From: Pseudanabaena sp. Salubria-1
GTDB taxonomy: Bacteria > Cyanobacteriota > Cyanobacteriia > Pseudanabaenales > Pseudanabaenaceae
Direction of reading: 5' to 3'
NCBI GenBank assembly: GCA_023336205.1
Contig: JALQCR010000030.1
Location: 1-64,000 of the forward strand
Length of the DNA stretch: 64,000 bases
The translations under genes were made by a program, and so were the position numbers. The notes under the pieces were generated by a model. The model was given only the letters and a program-made list of their open reading frames with translations. It was not told the DNA's origin and searched no databases. Shown in pieces: positions 49,439 through 59,109 of the stretch (position 1 is the first letter of the stretch; every line of letters starts with the position of its first letter).

Positions 49439-49915
49439 ATGGCATCTTTAATCAAAAAAACTGTACGCAAAATCGTTAAACAACCTAAAAATATTGTTAG
49501 GTTAGTCAAATCAAAATCCCCAAAACTGACTACTCCTGTAGTTATTCGTAATCTACTAGATTCCACGAAACCGAAAATAAAATATACAGAGCAACCCTAT
49601 AAAGGCACACATATTTTTGTCAATCAAAAACGTCATGGTGTTAGGTATCAACATCATGGAATCTACATTGGAGACAGCCGAGTAATACATTTCGATGGAA
49701 AAAAAGGTATCTGTGAAATTAGTTTAGAGAAATTCTGTAGAAGTTCGAGAAATAAGCGTTACGGAATCATTCACAGCAATCGTAAAGGAACACGAGATAA
49801 AGTAGTAAAGCGAGCTGAAAAAGCTATGAAAGAGCGAAAATTTAAGTACAGCTTGCTGTTTGAAAATTGTGAACATTTTGCTAATTACTGCCGTAGCGGA
49901 AGGAAAAGCTTTTAG
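49439..49915 (+). CDS. LRAT-domain-like protein
   Basis: The 158-residue protein has a basic N-terminal extension (about 55 residues) followed by a permuted NlpC/P60-type LRAT core: GTHIFVNQKRHGVRYQHHGI with the catalytic His, YIGDSRVIHFDG, and FENCEHFANYCRSG with the catalytic Cys of the NCEHF motif. LRAT proteins are thiol acyltransferases or phospholipases. The basic tail could contact membranes. The physiological role in bacteria is not known. Confidence 0.85.
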   Translation: MASLIKKTVRKIVKQPKNIVRLVKSKSPKLTTPVVIRNLLDSTKPKIKYTEQPYKGTHIFVNQKRHGVRYQHHGIYIGDSRVIHFDGKKGICEISLEKFCRSSRNKRYGIIHSNRKGTRDKVVKRAEKAMKERKFKYSLLFENCEHFANYCRSGRKSF

Positions 49916-50128
49916 TCGCGCAGGACAAGCACTGCTTACTTAGAGGGGGTATTGGAAATCTTTAGACCGCTAATCGAAAATTGTTTACCTAAAGAATGAT
50001 TGTGCTTGCATCCTCTACTAAAGTAAACTTTTGTAAATGCACTTAATAATTACAAAAGTTTGACAGGCGATGCAAAGCATCACATATCAAATTCTTCAAA
50101 ACTATTTTAAAAAATCAAAGGTAAAGCT

Positions 50129-50563
50129 ATGTCTGTAACTAAAGCAACTGGATTCGCACAAGGTACGGGACAGCCCAAGAAAAAGAAAAAAGCTCCCAAC
50201 AAGCATCAAGTCGCTGCAAATAAATACGACGAGATGAAAGAGAAAGGTTTGCCTGAGTTCAACATTTTTATCCGTATTAAGGGTAAAGAATGGGTTCCTG
50301 CGGGTTCGATGGCAGTGGAACGCAGTAATAAAATTAGTCAGGCAATTTTTCAACAGGAAGCGGAGTTATTGAAAAGCGCAATCCGTTTATATCCTATTTT
50401 GCGGAAATTCAAAGATAATTTGGAATATGGCTATCGTCTGAAAGAGTTTCCTGATGAGGAAGTTACAGTTGCAGTTTTGCCTGATCCAACAATTGGCGAT
50501 AGAGTGAAGTACGCTTTTGCTAAGGCTAAGGATTATTTCAACAGCATAACTAAGAAGAAATAA
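50129..50563 (+). CDS. Small conserved photosynthetic-lineage protein (HHL1-like?)
   Basis: The 144-residue protein has a Lys-rich N terminus (QPKKKKKAPNKHQVAANKYD), then FNIFIRIKGKEWVPAGSMAV, AIFQQEAELLKSAIRLYPIL and LEYGYRLKEFPDEEVTVAVL. I recall similar proteins in cyanobacteria and chloroplasts (DUF6523, linked to HHL1), but cannot confirm the match. No membrane segment or catalytic motif is visible. A hairpin with a G-run follows. Confidence 0.6.
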   Translation: MSVTKATGFAQGTGQPKKKKKAPNKHQVAANKYDEMKEKGLPEFNIFIRIKGKEWVPAGSMAVERSNKISQAIFQQEAELLKSAIRLYPILRKFKDNLEYGYRLKEFPDEEVTVAVLPDPTIGDRVKYAFAKAKDYFNSITKKK

Positions 50564-50567
50564 AACC

Positions 50568-50659
<92 letters not shown>

Positions 50660-50668
50660 CGAGTAGTT

Positions 50669-50970
50669 TCATTCACCTACCCTAACCTTCCCAGATTGAA
50701 TTGCATCAAATACTGAGTGAATTTGATAAACCTCTTGATCGGTTAGCCCTGAATTCTCAAATAAAGCATTGAAAATTGCTTTACTAAAATATAAGTAACC
50801 TTTACGGCTAATCATCCCCGACTGCATAATACGATGAACAACTTCATCAAGACTAATTGAATTAGTTGAAGTCCCACGAGTAGTCTCTTCGGGCAATTTA
50901 AACTCAGAACTTTGTGTACTAGCATTAGCAAAACTAGGACTAGATAATCCAGAAACAGGCTGGTTAGGCA
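50669..50970 (-). pseudogene. C-terminal fragment of a response regulator, cut by an insertion sequence
   Basis: The frame encodes PVSGLSSPSFANAS then SLDEVVHRIMQSGMISRKGY and LTDQEVYQIHSVFDAIQSGK. Across the insertion it continues the protein that starts at 52865: removing the element and one 9-base duplication gives MIPNQ-PVSGL in frame. The C-terminal part resembles the short helical module (R-I/V-M-Q-x-G-x-I-S-R .. FDAIQ-x-G) found at the end of several cyanobacterial signalling proteins, from memory. Confidence 0.8.
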
Positions 50971-52442
50971 GCAGTTTCAAATTCAAAAAGCAGCAAAGTA
51001 TACAGATATAAGGAACCAGATAAAGGTAGAGCTTAAAACATAGCAAAAATGATAATCCTATCCAGTTAATGCCACCAACGATCTTAGTTTTTAGTGTTTT
51101 TTTAGATTTCCTGCAAGAGGGGATAGAGAAAATAAAAGACCCAAGAAGCGAAAGCAATGGGACAAAATTTAAAATCAGCGATGCGATGCTGTCGGCTTTC
51201 TCGATGTTTTTTATGCAGTGTCAATCATTTTTAGAGTATCAAAGACAATTGCAGAGTCGAAGTGGAAAAAATAACGTTCAAAGTATATTTGGAGTGGAGA
51301 AAATACCCTCTGACCAGCAAATACGCAATATCCTCGACCTAATTAGCGCCAAGAGTCTGAACGCTGTATTTGAGAAAGTGTATAAATTTCTGCAAATGGG
51401 AAAGCACCTGAAACGATATGAAAGATTGGATAGGAATTTACTGATTTGTTTAGATGGAACGGAGTACCATAGCTCATCGAAAATATCCTGCGAATGTTGT
51501 AGTACCCGTAATCATCGCAGTGGCAAAATAACATACTCACACACAGCAATTTTGCCCGTAATCGCTGCACCAGGTTGCGAACAGGTGATTTCTCTACCAC
51601 CCGAATTCGTCACTCCGCAAGATGGACATGAGAAACAAGATTGTGAAACAGCCGCAGCGAAACGCTGGATTAGTAAACATGGGCATCTTTTTGAAGGACA
51701 GGCGATTACGTTATTAGGGGATGATCTCTATAGCCGTCAACCGATGTGTCAGAATTGTTTAGAGGCAAATATGAACTTCATTTTCACCTGCTTACCATCC
51801 AGTCATCCTAGTTTATATCAGTGGTTAGATTACATTGAAAAAAATGGTGAAGTGCAGAATTTGACGACTAAACACCGCAAGAAATCTATAGAAATATATA
51901 GTTATCGATTTGTGAATCAGATACCTTTAAGAGAACAAGAACCCTCTCTGTTAGTGAACTGGTGTGAACTGACTGTTCGCAATAGTGTTGATAATTCTGA
52001 AGTCTACCGTAATGCTTTTGTGACTAATCATGCTGTTAATATTGACAATGTGGCGGTCGTAGTTGAAACGGGTAGATGTCGTTGGAAAACCGAAAATGAG
52101 AACCACAATGTGTTGAAAACCAAGGGCTACAACTTGGAACATAACTTTGGTCATGGACAAAAACATTTGTCATCGACACTTCTATCTCTTAATTTGTTAG
52201 CTTTTCTATTTCACACGATTTTACATTTAATAGATTCCAGTTATCAAGAGATTCGTCGTAAGCGTGGCACTCGTAGAGGATTCTTTCAAGATATTCTCTC
52301 TCTTACCAAGTACTTTTTATTTAAGAGTTGGCAACATTTAATCGACTTTATGCTTGATGAAGCCCCCGTCTTTGCAGATTCCTGTTAATTTTTAGACTCT
52401 TGGTTTTGTATATCTTGCTACTTTTTGAATTTGGAATTGCTG
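50971..52442 (+). mobile_element. Insertion sequence with ISNCY-like transposase, complete
   Basis: The element is about 1472 bases. The ends CAGCAGTTTCAAATTCAAAA and (inverted) CAGCAATTCCAAATTCAAAA match over about 30 bases with few differences. A 9-base target duplication CTGGTTAGG lies at 50962-50970 and 52443-52451. It splits the response-regulator gene. Confidence 0.88.
51069..52388 (+). CDS. DDE transposase (ISNCY-like)
   Basis: The 439-residue protein has Asp in LLICLDGTEYHSS, Asp in ITLLGDDLYSRQP and the Glu in RWKTENENHNVLKTKGYNLE. The pairing of a C-x-C-C motif (ISCECCSTRNH) with these signatures fits transposases grouped as ISNCY, which I assign from memory. The frame is intact. 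Confidence 0.75.
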   Translation: MPPTILVFSVFLDFLQEGIEKIKDPRSESNGTKFKISDAMLSAFSMFFMQCQSFLEYQRQLQSRSGKNNVQSIFGVEKIPSDQQIRNILDLISAKSLNAVFEKVYKFLQMGKHLKRYERLDRNLLICLDGTEYHSSSKISCECCSTRNHRSGKITYSHTAILPVIAAPGCEQVISLPPEFVTPQDGHEKQDCETAAAKRWISKHGHLFEGQAITLLGDDLYSRQPMCQNCLEANMNFIFTCLPSSHPSLYQWLDYIEKNGEVQNLTTKHRKKSIEIYSYRFVNQIPLREQEPSLLVNWCELTVRNSVDNSEVYRNAFVTNHAVNIDNVAVVVETGRCRWKTENENHNVLKTKGYNLEHNFGHGQKHLSSTLLSLNLLAFLFHTILHLIDSSYQEIRRKRGTRRGFFQDILSLTKYFLFKSWQHLIDFMLDEAPVFADSC

Positions 52443-52865
52443 CTGGTTAGGAATCATCGGAGGATTTACAGACCTGCCCCTGTCAGGAAGACAACGATTA
52501 ATTGCTGCTTTAAGCATCTCAGGATCAAATGGCTTGGTAAGGTAGTCATCGGCTCCTATTTCCATACATTTCATAACGCTATCCATTTCTTCGACCGCCG
52601 ATATCATGATTACAGGAATGTCACGGAGTCTTGAATCTTCTTTCAAATATTTGAGAACTGCATATCCATCAATTTCAGGCATCATGATGTCCAATAGGAT
52701 CAGATCATAGAGATTTGCTTGAATCATTGATAAAGCTTCTCGTCCATCACCAGCCATTGACAAATTAAAATCTCTTCTATGCAACCGCCGAGCAAGCATA
52801 TCGCGATTTATTTCATTGTCATCAACAATCAATACTTGAAAATTTTGAATTCCCATTTTTGCCAC
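52392..52865 (-). pseudogene. Response regulator receiver domain, truncated by an insertion sequence
   Basis: The receiver domain is complete: VLIVDDNEINRDML with the acidic pair, the phospho-acceptor Asp in YDLILLDIMMPEIDG, VIMISA and the Lys in DDYLTKPFD. After MIPNQ the last residues (QQFQIQKVARYTKPRV) are encoded by the element end. The true tail is at 50669-50970. It is the third gene of a response-regulator operon on the minus strand. A phosphorylatable protein may still be made. Confidence 0.83.
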
Positions 52866-53679
52866 CCGCTATTTAAAATCTCAATGTTTGATTATCTGTC
52901 CGTTGACCATACTTTTACACGATTTCGCCCCTCTCGTTTAGCCTGATACAGTGCTAAGTCTGCTTCTTTAATTAATTGTTGAGATGTGGAAATTTGGGTG
53001 TGAGGGCTGATAGTTGCTGTTCCTAAACTAGCCGTGACACAAGAATTTATCTGTGAAGAACTATGACTTATATCAAGATTTTCAATAGCAAAACGAATTT
53101 GTTCTGCACAAAACTCTGCTCCTAATTCATCCGTATCTGGCAAAATTATTGCAAATTCTTCACCTCCATACCTTGCTAACGTATCTCTCGGGCGTTTGAT
53201 TACATGTGAAGCAGCGATCGCAACTTGACACAGACAGTCATCTCCCGCTAAATGCCCGTAGGTGTCATTATATTTCTTAAAGTAGTCTATATCAAATAAT
53301 ATGAGTGAAAGAGATTTCTTTTCTCTGTGGGCTGCGTTCCATTCCCTTTCTAAGACAGTATCAAAGTAACGACGATTGGCAATACCAGTTAATCCATCAC
53401 GATGTGAAAGCGCTTCCAACTCATTTTTAACAACTTCCAATTCGTGATATGCGACAGCAAGTTCCTTATATGCCGCCTCTAGTTTCTGATTATTTAAAAC
53501 TTCGCGATCGTGCAATATTTTCTTGTCTAGACAGGCACTTACCCTTGCTTTGAGAAGGACACGATCATATGGTTTGATCAAGTAATCTTCAGCCCCCTTT
53601 TGAATGCAAGCAAGCATCATTTCTTTTTCGTCTAATGCTGAAATAATAATTACAGGAATCACTCGCGATTGGTAATTAT

Positions 53680-54766
53680 CGCCAATTCAAGGATGAAATG
53701 CAACACCTAGAGATCTTTGCGTAAAGGGACTCATAAGGATATTCTGATATTAATCACAATAATTAGGATACCCTCATGAGCTTTGTCCATCTTACCACCA
53801 CAGAAAGAAGTGAACTGTATAAACTAAGAGTAATTGAGCAATTATCTGTATCAGAGATAGGTCGTCGCTTGAAGCGAAACAAAAGTACGATTTCAAGAGA
53901 GTTATCGCGCAATACAGACGAGCGACAGATTGGCTATTTGCCAGATACTGCGGTTGCCCTGATGAAAGCAAGACGGAAACAAGCAAAGGTAAGATTTCAG
54001 AGCATCAGTGCTGAGACGATCGCCGAAGTCAAACAACGGTTAGAGCAACACCACAGCCCAGAGCAACTAGCAGGGAGAATGGAAAGGGAGGGGCTAGGTA
54101 AAATCAGCTATGAGACGATTTATCTGATGATCTATGCAAACCATCAAGAGATGGGAATATATCAACAATATCTGAGGCAGAAGCAAAAGCAACGAAGGCG
54201 CAAAGGTCGCCATCAGAAGCGAGGTGGCATTCCCAATAGGGTAGGGATAGAGAATCGACCGAAGATTGCAGATTTAAAAACAGAGATTGGACATTGGGAA
54301 AGTGATACGGTAATCGGGTGCAACCACACAGGTATCGTAGTTACGCATGTTGATAAAGCATCGAAGTATTTACTTGCTGGACTAGCTAAGAACAAGACGA
54401 TGGATGAGATAAACAGAGTGACATTCAATCTATTTGAGCCTATAGAATCAACATCTCGAAAGACAATGACCTTTGATAATGGAAGAGAATTCTGTGGGCA
54501 TGAGAAGCTATCTGAAAGATTGAAACTAGAGACCTTCTTTGCGAATCCATATCATTCATGGGAACGTGGATTGAATGAACACACCAATGGATTAATTAGA
54601 GAGTTCTATCCCAAAAGTACAAACTTTAAAATCGTGAAAGAAGAGGACTTTCAGAAGGCAGTGAATTTGATCAATCACAGACCCAGAAAATCACTTGACT
54701 ATCGTACTCCTTACGAAGTATTCTTTGCTTCATCAGAACCCGTTGCATTTCATCCTTGAATTGGCG
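53680..54766 (+). mobile_element. IS30-family insertion sequence, copy 1
   Basis: The element is 1087 bases with 25-base inverted ends (CGCCAATTCAAGGATGAAAT..) and the 3-base duplication TAT at 53677-53679 and 54767-54769. Its protein is identical to that of copy 2 at 60498. Confidence 0.93.
53776..54759 (+). CDS. IS30-family transposase, copy 1
   Basis: The 327-residue protein has the N-terminal helix-turn-helix LTTTERSELYKLRVIEQLSV with GRRLKRNKSTISREL, the catalytic Asp in IGHWESDTVIG, the Asp in TMTFDNGREFCGHEKL and the Glu in HSWERGLNEHTNGLIREFYP, the typical IS30 arrangement. It is intact. Confidence 0.95.
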   Translation: MSFVHLTTTERSELYKLRVIEQLSVSEIGRRLKRNKSTISRELSRNTDERQIGYLPDTAVALMKARRKQAKVRFQSISAETIAEVKQRLEQHHSPEQLAGRMEREGLGKISYETIYLMIYANHQEMGIYQQYLRQKQKQRRRKGRHQKRGGIPNRVGIENRPKIADLKTEIGHWESDTVIGCNHTGIVVTHVDKASKYLLAGLAKNKTMDEINRVTFNLFEPIESTSRKTMTFDNGREFCGHEKLSERLKLETFFANPYHSWERGLNEHTNGLIREFYPKSTNFKIVKEEDFQKAVNLINHRPRKSLDYRTPYEVFFASSEPVAFHP

Positions 54767-54978
54767 TATCCTTAAGGTGCGTTAATGTCTCTAAGCCATT
54801 CATTACTGGCATCATCATATCCAACAAGATTAAATCTATAGAGTTTGAAGCAACAATTTCTAGACCGCTTTTGCCCCCATCCGTCAAGGTAATATCTGAA
54901 TATCCTAAATTTTTTAAATGGCGAAAGAGAATCTCTCGATTCATCGGATCATCATCAATAACTAATAGCTTTGCATCA

Positions 54979-55356
54979 CTAATTTCTGACATACTTTTTT
55001 AATAACTGCTCAATCTTTCCTAATAGTCGTGCAAATTCTATGGGCTTTGTGTCGTAATCATCACAACCAGCTTCGATACCTCTCTCGCGATCGCCGACCA
55101 TAGCATGTGCTGAGCAACCGATAATCGGAATATTTTGAGTAGCAGTTATTTGCTTCAAGCGCTTTGTAGCTTCCCATCCATCTAAAATTGGTAGACTCAT
55201 GTCCATAACGATCAGGTCAGGTAGCTCTGTTTGAGCAGATACTACACCCGACTCACCATCAACGGCAACTACAACGTCAAAACCGCGACGGATTAGTCTT
55301 CGTGACAGCATATCGCGATTCATTTCATTATCTTCTACCAGCAGGATTTTAGGCAT
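54979..55356 (-). CDS. Single-domain response regulator
   Basis: The 125-residue receiver reads MPKILLVEDNEMNRDMLSRR, phospho-acceptor Asp in DLIVMDMSLPILDGWEATKR, and the Lys in DDYDTKPIEF. No output domain is present. It is the first gene of a minus-strand operon whose second gene (PleD-like) overlaps its end by 14 bases. No histidine kinase lies in the window. Confidence 0.92.
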   Translation of the reverse strand: MPKILLVEDNEMNRDMLSRRLIRRGFDVVVAVDGESGVVSAQTELPDLIVMDMSLPILDGWEATKRLKQITATQNIPIIGCSAHAMVGDRERGIEAGCDDYDTKPIEFARLLGKIEQLLKKYVRN

Positions 55357-55440
55357 AGAGTTTCTTAAATAATACCTAAATTATTATAGTTTGGTAAATA
55401 AGGTAAAAGGCTCATTCTGAGAGCCTTTTACGTGCTTCGG

Positions 55441-55534
55441 CATAATTAAAAAAATAGAGATAAAATCTATACCGCCCGCGTAGCGGGCGGTATAGATTTT
55501 GGGGTTTTATATTTAATTGTGCATAGTACTTACC
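55441..55534. repeat. TAATTAAA-ended hairpin element, copy 3
   Basis: It runs from CATAATTAAAAAAATAGAG through a perfect stem with CCGCCCGCGTAGCGGGCGG at its centre to GGGGTTTTATATTTAATTGT. It shares ends with copies at 11795 and 14326. It sits between two genes on the minus strand, downstream of the IMP dehydrogenase-like gene's start-distal neighbour. Confidence 0.82.
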
Positions 55535-55538
55535 TTAT

Positions 55539-56702
55539 TTATTTGCCCATTCCAAGCTGCTGAGCTTTTTGGTAAACCTTACCCTCAGTTAAAAGTGAAG
55601 GCGCAATTACCACTTCAACCCGTTGCATTTCTCGAATATTGGCAGCTCCAAGAGTTCCCATGCTGGTCTTAAGTGCTCCTAAGAGGTTATGAGTGCCATC
55701 ATCAAGTCCCGCTGGTCCACGTAAAATTTGCTCTAGTGTACCTGTTGTACCGACTCGAATTCTGGTTCCACGAGGTAAGACTGGGCTAGGAGTTGCCATC
55801 CCCCAGTGAAAGCCCCTGCCAGGAGCTTCTTTAGCTCTGGCAAAGGGAGAACCAATCATAACGGCATCGGCTCCACAAGCGATCGATTTACAAATGTCAC
55901 CACCCGTAATCAAGCCACCATCAGCAATTATTGGTACATATTTGCCAGTTTCTTTGAAAAAGTCTTCGCGAGCTGCCGCGCAGTCTGCTACAGCTGTAGC
56001 TTGAGGAATACCTACCCCAAGCACACCTCTAGATGTACAAGCAGCTCCAGGTCCAATACCAACAAGGACTCCTGCCGCACCTGCTCTTAAAAGTTCTAAG
56101 GTGACATCATAGGTGACACAGTTGCCCATCAAGACTGGGATCGGCATTTCTCGACAGAATTTAGCGAGATCGAGGGAGACTAGTCCTTCGGCGGCGATGT
56201 GAGTAGTTGAGACAACTGTGGACTGTAAGAAAAACAAGTCGCAACCCGCTTCAGCCGCGATCGCACCATATTTAAAGGCATTAACTGGGATACTGCTAGC
56301 GCAAGCAATGCCACCTTTTTCTTTAATTTCGCGGATACGTTTTTGAATAAGCTCAGGCTTAACGGGTTCGGCATAGAGTTCTTGCATAAGTGAGACAAAC
56401 TCAGTAACACCCACTGAGGCAATTTTGTCTAAAATTGGAGTGGGATCGTCATATCGGGTCTGGATACCATCAAGGTTGATTACGCCTAATGCACCTAAAT
56501 CCGAAAGTCTTACCGCCATATCAACATCGATAACACCATCCATTGCACTAGCAATAATCGGAATTTCGCGACGAATTCCTCCAACCTCCCAAAATGTATC
56601 GGCAACGTTGGGATCGAGAGTTTTACCCCCTGGTACTAATGCAATTTCGTCGATACCATAGGCTCTGCGTGCAGTTTTACCGCGCCCAATTTGAATGTCC
56701 AC
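55539..56702 (-). CDS. guaB3: GuaB3-type IMP dehydrogenase-family protein
   Basis: The 387-residue barrel lacks the CBS insert of GuaB. It has the N-terminal MDIQIGRGKTARRAYGIDEI, IIASAMDGVIDVDMAVRL, the IMP-binding and Cys loop VGIGPGAACTSRGVLGVGIP and IIADGGLITGGDICKSIACG. GuaB3 proteins are widespread in cyanobacteria and actinobacteria; the active-site Cys is retained here. Another possible role is that of a GMP-reductase-like enzyme. It is minus-strand with a divergent livM. Confidence 0.92.
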   Translation of the reverse strand: MDIQIGRGKTARRAYGIDEIALVPGGKTLDPNVADTFWEVGGIRREIPIIASAMDGVIDVDMAVRLSDLGALGVINLDGIQTRYDDPTPILDKIASVGVTEFVSLMQELYAEPVKPELIQKRIREIKEKGGIACASSIPVNAFKYGAIAAEAGCDLFFLQSTVVSTTHIAAEGLVSLDLAKFCREMPIPVLMGNCVTYDVTLELLRAGAAGVLVGIGPGAACTSRGVLGVGIPQATAVADCAAAREDFFKETGKYVPIIADGGLITGGDICKSIACGADAVMIGSPFARAKEAPGRGFHWGMATPSPVLPRGTRIRVGTTGTLEQILRGPAGLDDGTHNLLGALKTSMGTLGAANIREMQRVEVVIAPSLLTEGKVYQKAQQLGMGK

Positions 56703-56976
56703 TGTTTGTACTCTCTAGAATTTGATATTTGCTAAGGGTTACGTAAAAATCTTGCATTTAAGATCTACGCTAAGGGTTAATGTGTTAAGCGGCGATCGCT
56801 ATGGTGATTGCTGCTTGAGTTGTGTCTATGCTTACAGAAAATCTTAATAATTTCTTAAGATACTGTTGCTTATTGACTAATGATAGCTAATTAGTGTGAT
56901 GGAAGGTTATTTTTTAAGAGATGAGCACAGGTTTCATTTTCAAAAATAACTAAAAAAAGTAACCAAAGTCTAAGTA
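56703..56976. promoter_or_regulatory. Divergent promoter region between guaB3 and livM
   Basis: This 274-base gap contains AT-rich DNA and two direct GCTAAGGGTTA repeats (near 56730 and 56770). No hairpin or RNA gene is evident. Promoter elements cannot be assigned. Confidence 0.4.
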
Positions 56977-57933
56977 ATGGCTGAATTTTTTAACACCTAC
57001 GGTTTTTTAATTGTATCGGCAATTTTTGGGGCAATCCTTGGAATTTCTGTTTATTTGCCATTGATGGCTGGGCAGTTGTCATTGGCAACTCCAGGATTTT
57101 ATGCCCTAGGTGGATATATTGCCGCGATCGCATCGACCAAGATGCTAACGGACACAACAGGGACTTTGCCAGTCTGGTGGGTATTGCTGGAAATGTTGGC
57201 AGCGGGTCTGATCTCAGGGCTTTTGGCTATAGTTTTAGGAATTCCTGTGTTGCGGTTACGAGGAATTTATTTGGCGATCGCTACAATTGCCTTTGTCGAA
57301 ATTTTGCGAGTGGTTGCTCTCAATCTTGATATTACTGGTGGCGCAGTGGGGATTTTTGGGATTCCGCAGCCGTTTCAGTCACCCTTAGAGTATCTCTGGA
57401 TTGCTCTGCCATTATTAGGGTTGAGCATGATATTTATGTATCGTTTGGAAAAAATTAGAGTTGGGCGGGCACTAATTGCGATTCGGGAAGATGAATTAGC
57501 AGCAGACTCGATGGGAATCAATCCCACTTACTATAAGGTTTTAGCTTTTACCCTAGCTGCTATTTTGGCGGGTGTGGTTGGAGCCGTGAATGCTCACTTT
57601 CTGAATACATGGAATGCTCGTCAAGGAACCTTTGATGCCAGCATTATCTTTTTAGCTTTTGTATTAATTGGTGGCTCGCGCACATTTTGGGGGCCAGTAG
57701 TAGGAGGTATTGTTTTAACTGCTTTACCTGAGGTATTGCGAGGGATTTCTAGTGTTAATGGTGTTCCTTTATGGTTAGGGCAATTCTTAAAAGATGGACG
57801 TTTAATTATTTTTGGTGTGTTGATTGTGGTTGGAACAATTTTCTATCCTAAAGGGATCATTACTCCAGAGTTCTTAGGTTGGTGCAAACTCACAACTACA
57901 AAAGTACTGACCAAAAATAAGCAAGGTGCTTAA
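56977..57933 (+). CDS. livM: Branched-chain amino acid ABC transporter permease
   Basis: LivM-type permeases form the membrane channel with LivH. The 318-residue protein has about nine hydrophobic segments, with the family signatures GQLSLATPGFYALGGYIAAI, GIYLAIATIAFVEILRVVAL and LIAIREDELAADSMGINPTY (the EAA-like ATPase-contact loop), and GGSRTFWGPVVGGIVL. The matching ATPase livF is at 23621, so the transporter genes are dispersed. Confidence 0.92.
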   Translation: MAEFFNTYGFLIVSAIFGAILGISVYLPLMAGQLSLATPGFYALGGYIAAIASTKMLTDTTGTLPVWWVLLEMLAAGLISGLLAIVLGIPVLRLRGIYLAIATIAFVEILRVVALNLDITGGAVGIFGIPQPFQSPLEYLWIALPLLGLSMIFMYRLEKIRVGRALIAIREDELAADSMGINPTYYKVLAFTLAAILAGVVGAVNAHFLNTWNARQGTFDASIIFLAFVLIGGSRTFWGPVVGGIVLTALPEVLRGISSVNGVPLWLGQFLKDGRLIIFGVLIVVGTIFYPKGIITPEFLGWCKLTTTKVLTKNKQGA

Positions 57934-57963
57934 GCATCTTGTTCTAGATAATTTGAGGTTGAT

Positions 57964-58590
57964 ATGTTGCAGAAGAAATTTTTAGGTTACTTGGTCGTAC
58001 TGGCGAGCTTGAGTAGTTTCTACGCGATCGCAAATCCTCATATTTTTGAAATGCCTTGTATTACAGACTGTGAAGCTAGGGCTGCGAATGAATTTCTTAA
58101 CAAAGATAAGGCGATCGCAGATTTAATTAATCTCAAAAAACTCGATAAAAAAGCGATCAAGCTCGTTGTCGAAAAATCTAAACATAAGCTGACTGTCTAT
58201 TACCAAAAAAAGCCGATTAAATCCTATGCGATCGTTTTGGGCGGTAATCCTAAGGATGATAAATTGCGTCAAGGCGATAAGCGCACCCCAGAGGGAATAT
58301 TTCGAGTTAAAGATCTTTACTATCATTCGGAATGGTCAAAATTTATCTGGCTAGACTATCCCACTCAGGACTCATGGCGCAAATTTACTCAGGCTAAGGC
58401 TAGAGGTGAGGTAACAGCGAAAGATGGGATTGGAGACGAGATTGGAATTCATGGTGTAGAGAAGGGGAAAGATTGGCTGATCGATCGCAAAATCAACTGG
58501 ACTTTAGGCTGTGTGTCTTTGAGAAACAAGGATGTTGATGAGATATATTCTTTGTTGCAAAAGGGAACAACTATTGAGATTATCCATTGA
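57964..58590 (+). CDS. L,D-transpeptidase (YkuD)
   Basis: The 208-residue protein has an N-terminal signal segment (FLGYLVVLASLSSFYAIA) and a YkuD domain: KLTVYYQKKPIKSYAIVLGG, RTPEGIFRVKDLYY, EIGIHGVEKG and WTLGCVSLRNKDVDEIYSLL, in which the catalytic His and Cys are in place. It cross-links peptidoglycan peptides in the periplasm. Confidence 0.92.
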   Translation: MLQKKFLGYLVVLASLSSFYAIANPHIFEMPCITDCEARAANEFLNKDKAIADLINLKKLDKKAIKLVVEKSKHKLTVYYQKKPIKSYAIVLGGNPKDDKLRQGDKRTPEGIFRVKDLYYHSEWSKFIWLDYPTQDSWRKFTQAKARGEVTAKDGIGDEIGIHGVEKGKDWLIDRKINWTLGCVSLRNKDVDEIYSLLQKGTTIEIIH

Positions 58591-58810
58591 GACTAACTCA
58601 GATCTTGCACCATTCTTGAGTGACTTGATGGGGGACAGAAATGGGTGGCTAGGCACAAGCGCCCAATTGGAATTGCAGTAAAGTTGGTACATCGAGTCAA
58701 AAATCGCAGAGTAGAAATAGTTGCTTTCCAGCTTTTCCTTTTGCCTTTGCAATACGATCGCCTACCTAAAAACCTTGTAAAATGTAATTAGTTCGTTTTT
58801 ACCTGAAACT
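58591..58810. other. Intergenic region with a solo IS-end-like sequence
   Basis: AGATCTTGCACCATTC, at about 58600-58615, reappears at 62919-62934 beside the transposase at the window end, in both places preceded by AACT and one differing base. CAGAAATG also follows at a similar distance. I read this as a remnant end or small relative of that element. No gene is seen. Confidence 0.4.
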
Positions 58811-59107
58811 ATGAGTATTACCGCAACAATTTATCCTTATATTGCCGCTAGTTCTGAGATTGCGGGTGGTGCGCCAATTATTGAAGGTACGAGGGTAACG
58901 GTGCGGCGGATTGCTGGATATTATCAGATGGGGATGAATGTGGATGAAATTTTAAGTGTGCTTTCTCATTTGCGACCTTCTCAGGTACATTCGGCGCTTG
59001 CCTATTATTTCGATCATCAGGAGGAAGTTGAGAAGGATTTGGAAGAGTCTTCTAATATTGAGTATTGGAAGAGTCAAGCGTTAGTTCATCCTAAAGCAGG
59101 GCGTTAA
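58811..59107 (+). CDS. DUF433 family antitoxin
   Basis: The 98-residue protein has the DUF433 core IAGGAPIIEGTRVTVRRIAG, MGMNVDEILSVLSHLRPSQV and HSALAYYFDHQEEVEKDL. DUF433 proteins pair with DUF5615 PIN-like proteins, as here: the partner starts 3 bases after the stop codon. The C-terminal part would neutralise the toxin. Confidence 0.88.
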   Translation: MSITATIYPYIAASSEIAGGAPIIEGTRVTVRRIAGYYQMGMNVDEILSVLSHLRPSQVHSALAYYFDHQEEVEKDLEESSNIEYWKSQALVHPKAGR

Positions 59108-59109
59108 AG

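Larger units (their letters stand above)
52892..54992 (-). pseudogene. PleD-like response regulator-diguanylate cyclase, split by IS30
   Basis: The N-terminal piece (54992 down to 54767) reads MSEISDAKLLVIDDDPMNRE, LILLDMMMPVMNGLETLTHL-KD. The C-terminal piece (53679 down to 52892) reads VIPVIIISALDEKEMMLACI..DYLIKPYD, a linker helix and a GGDEF domain with GGEEF and an RPRD inhibitory site five residues before it. Removing the IS30 copy and one TAT gives HLKD-NYQSR-VIPVII in frame. Intact it would make c-di-GMP under phosphorelay control. A start inside the C-terminal half could still give a cyclase lacking its receiver. The start codon overlaps the preceding regulator gene. Confidence 0.88.
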
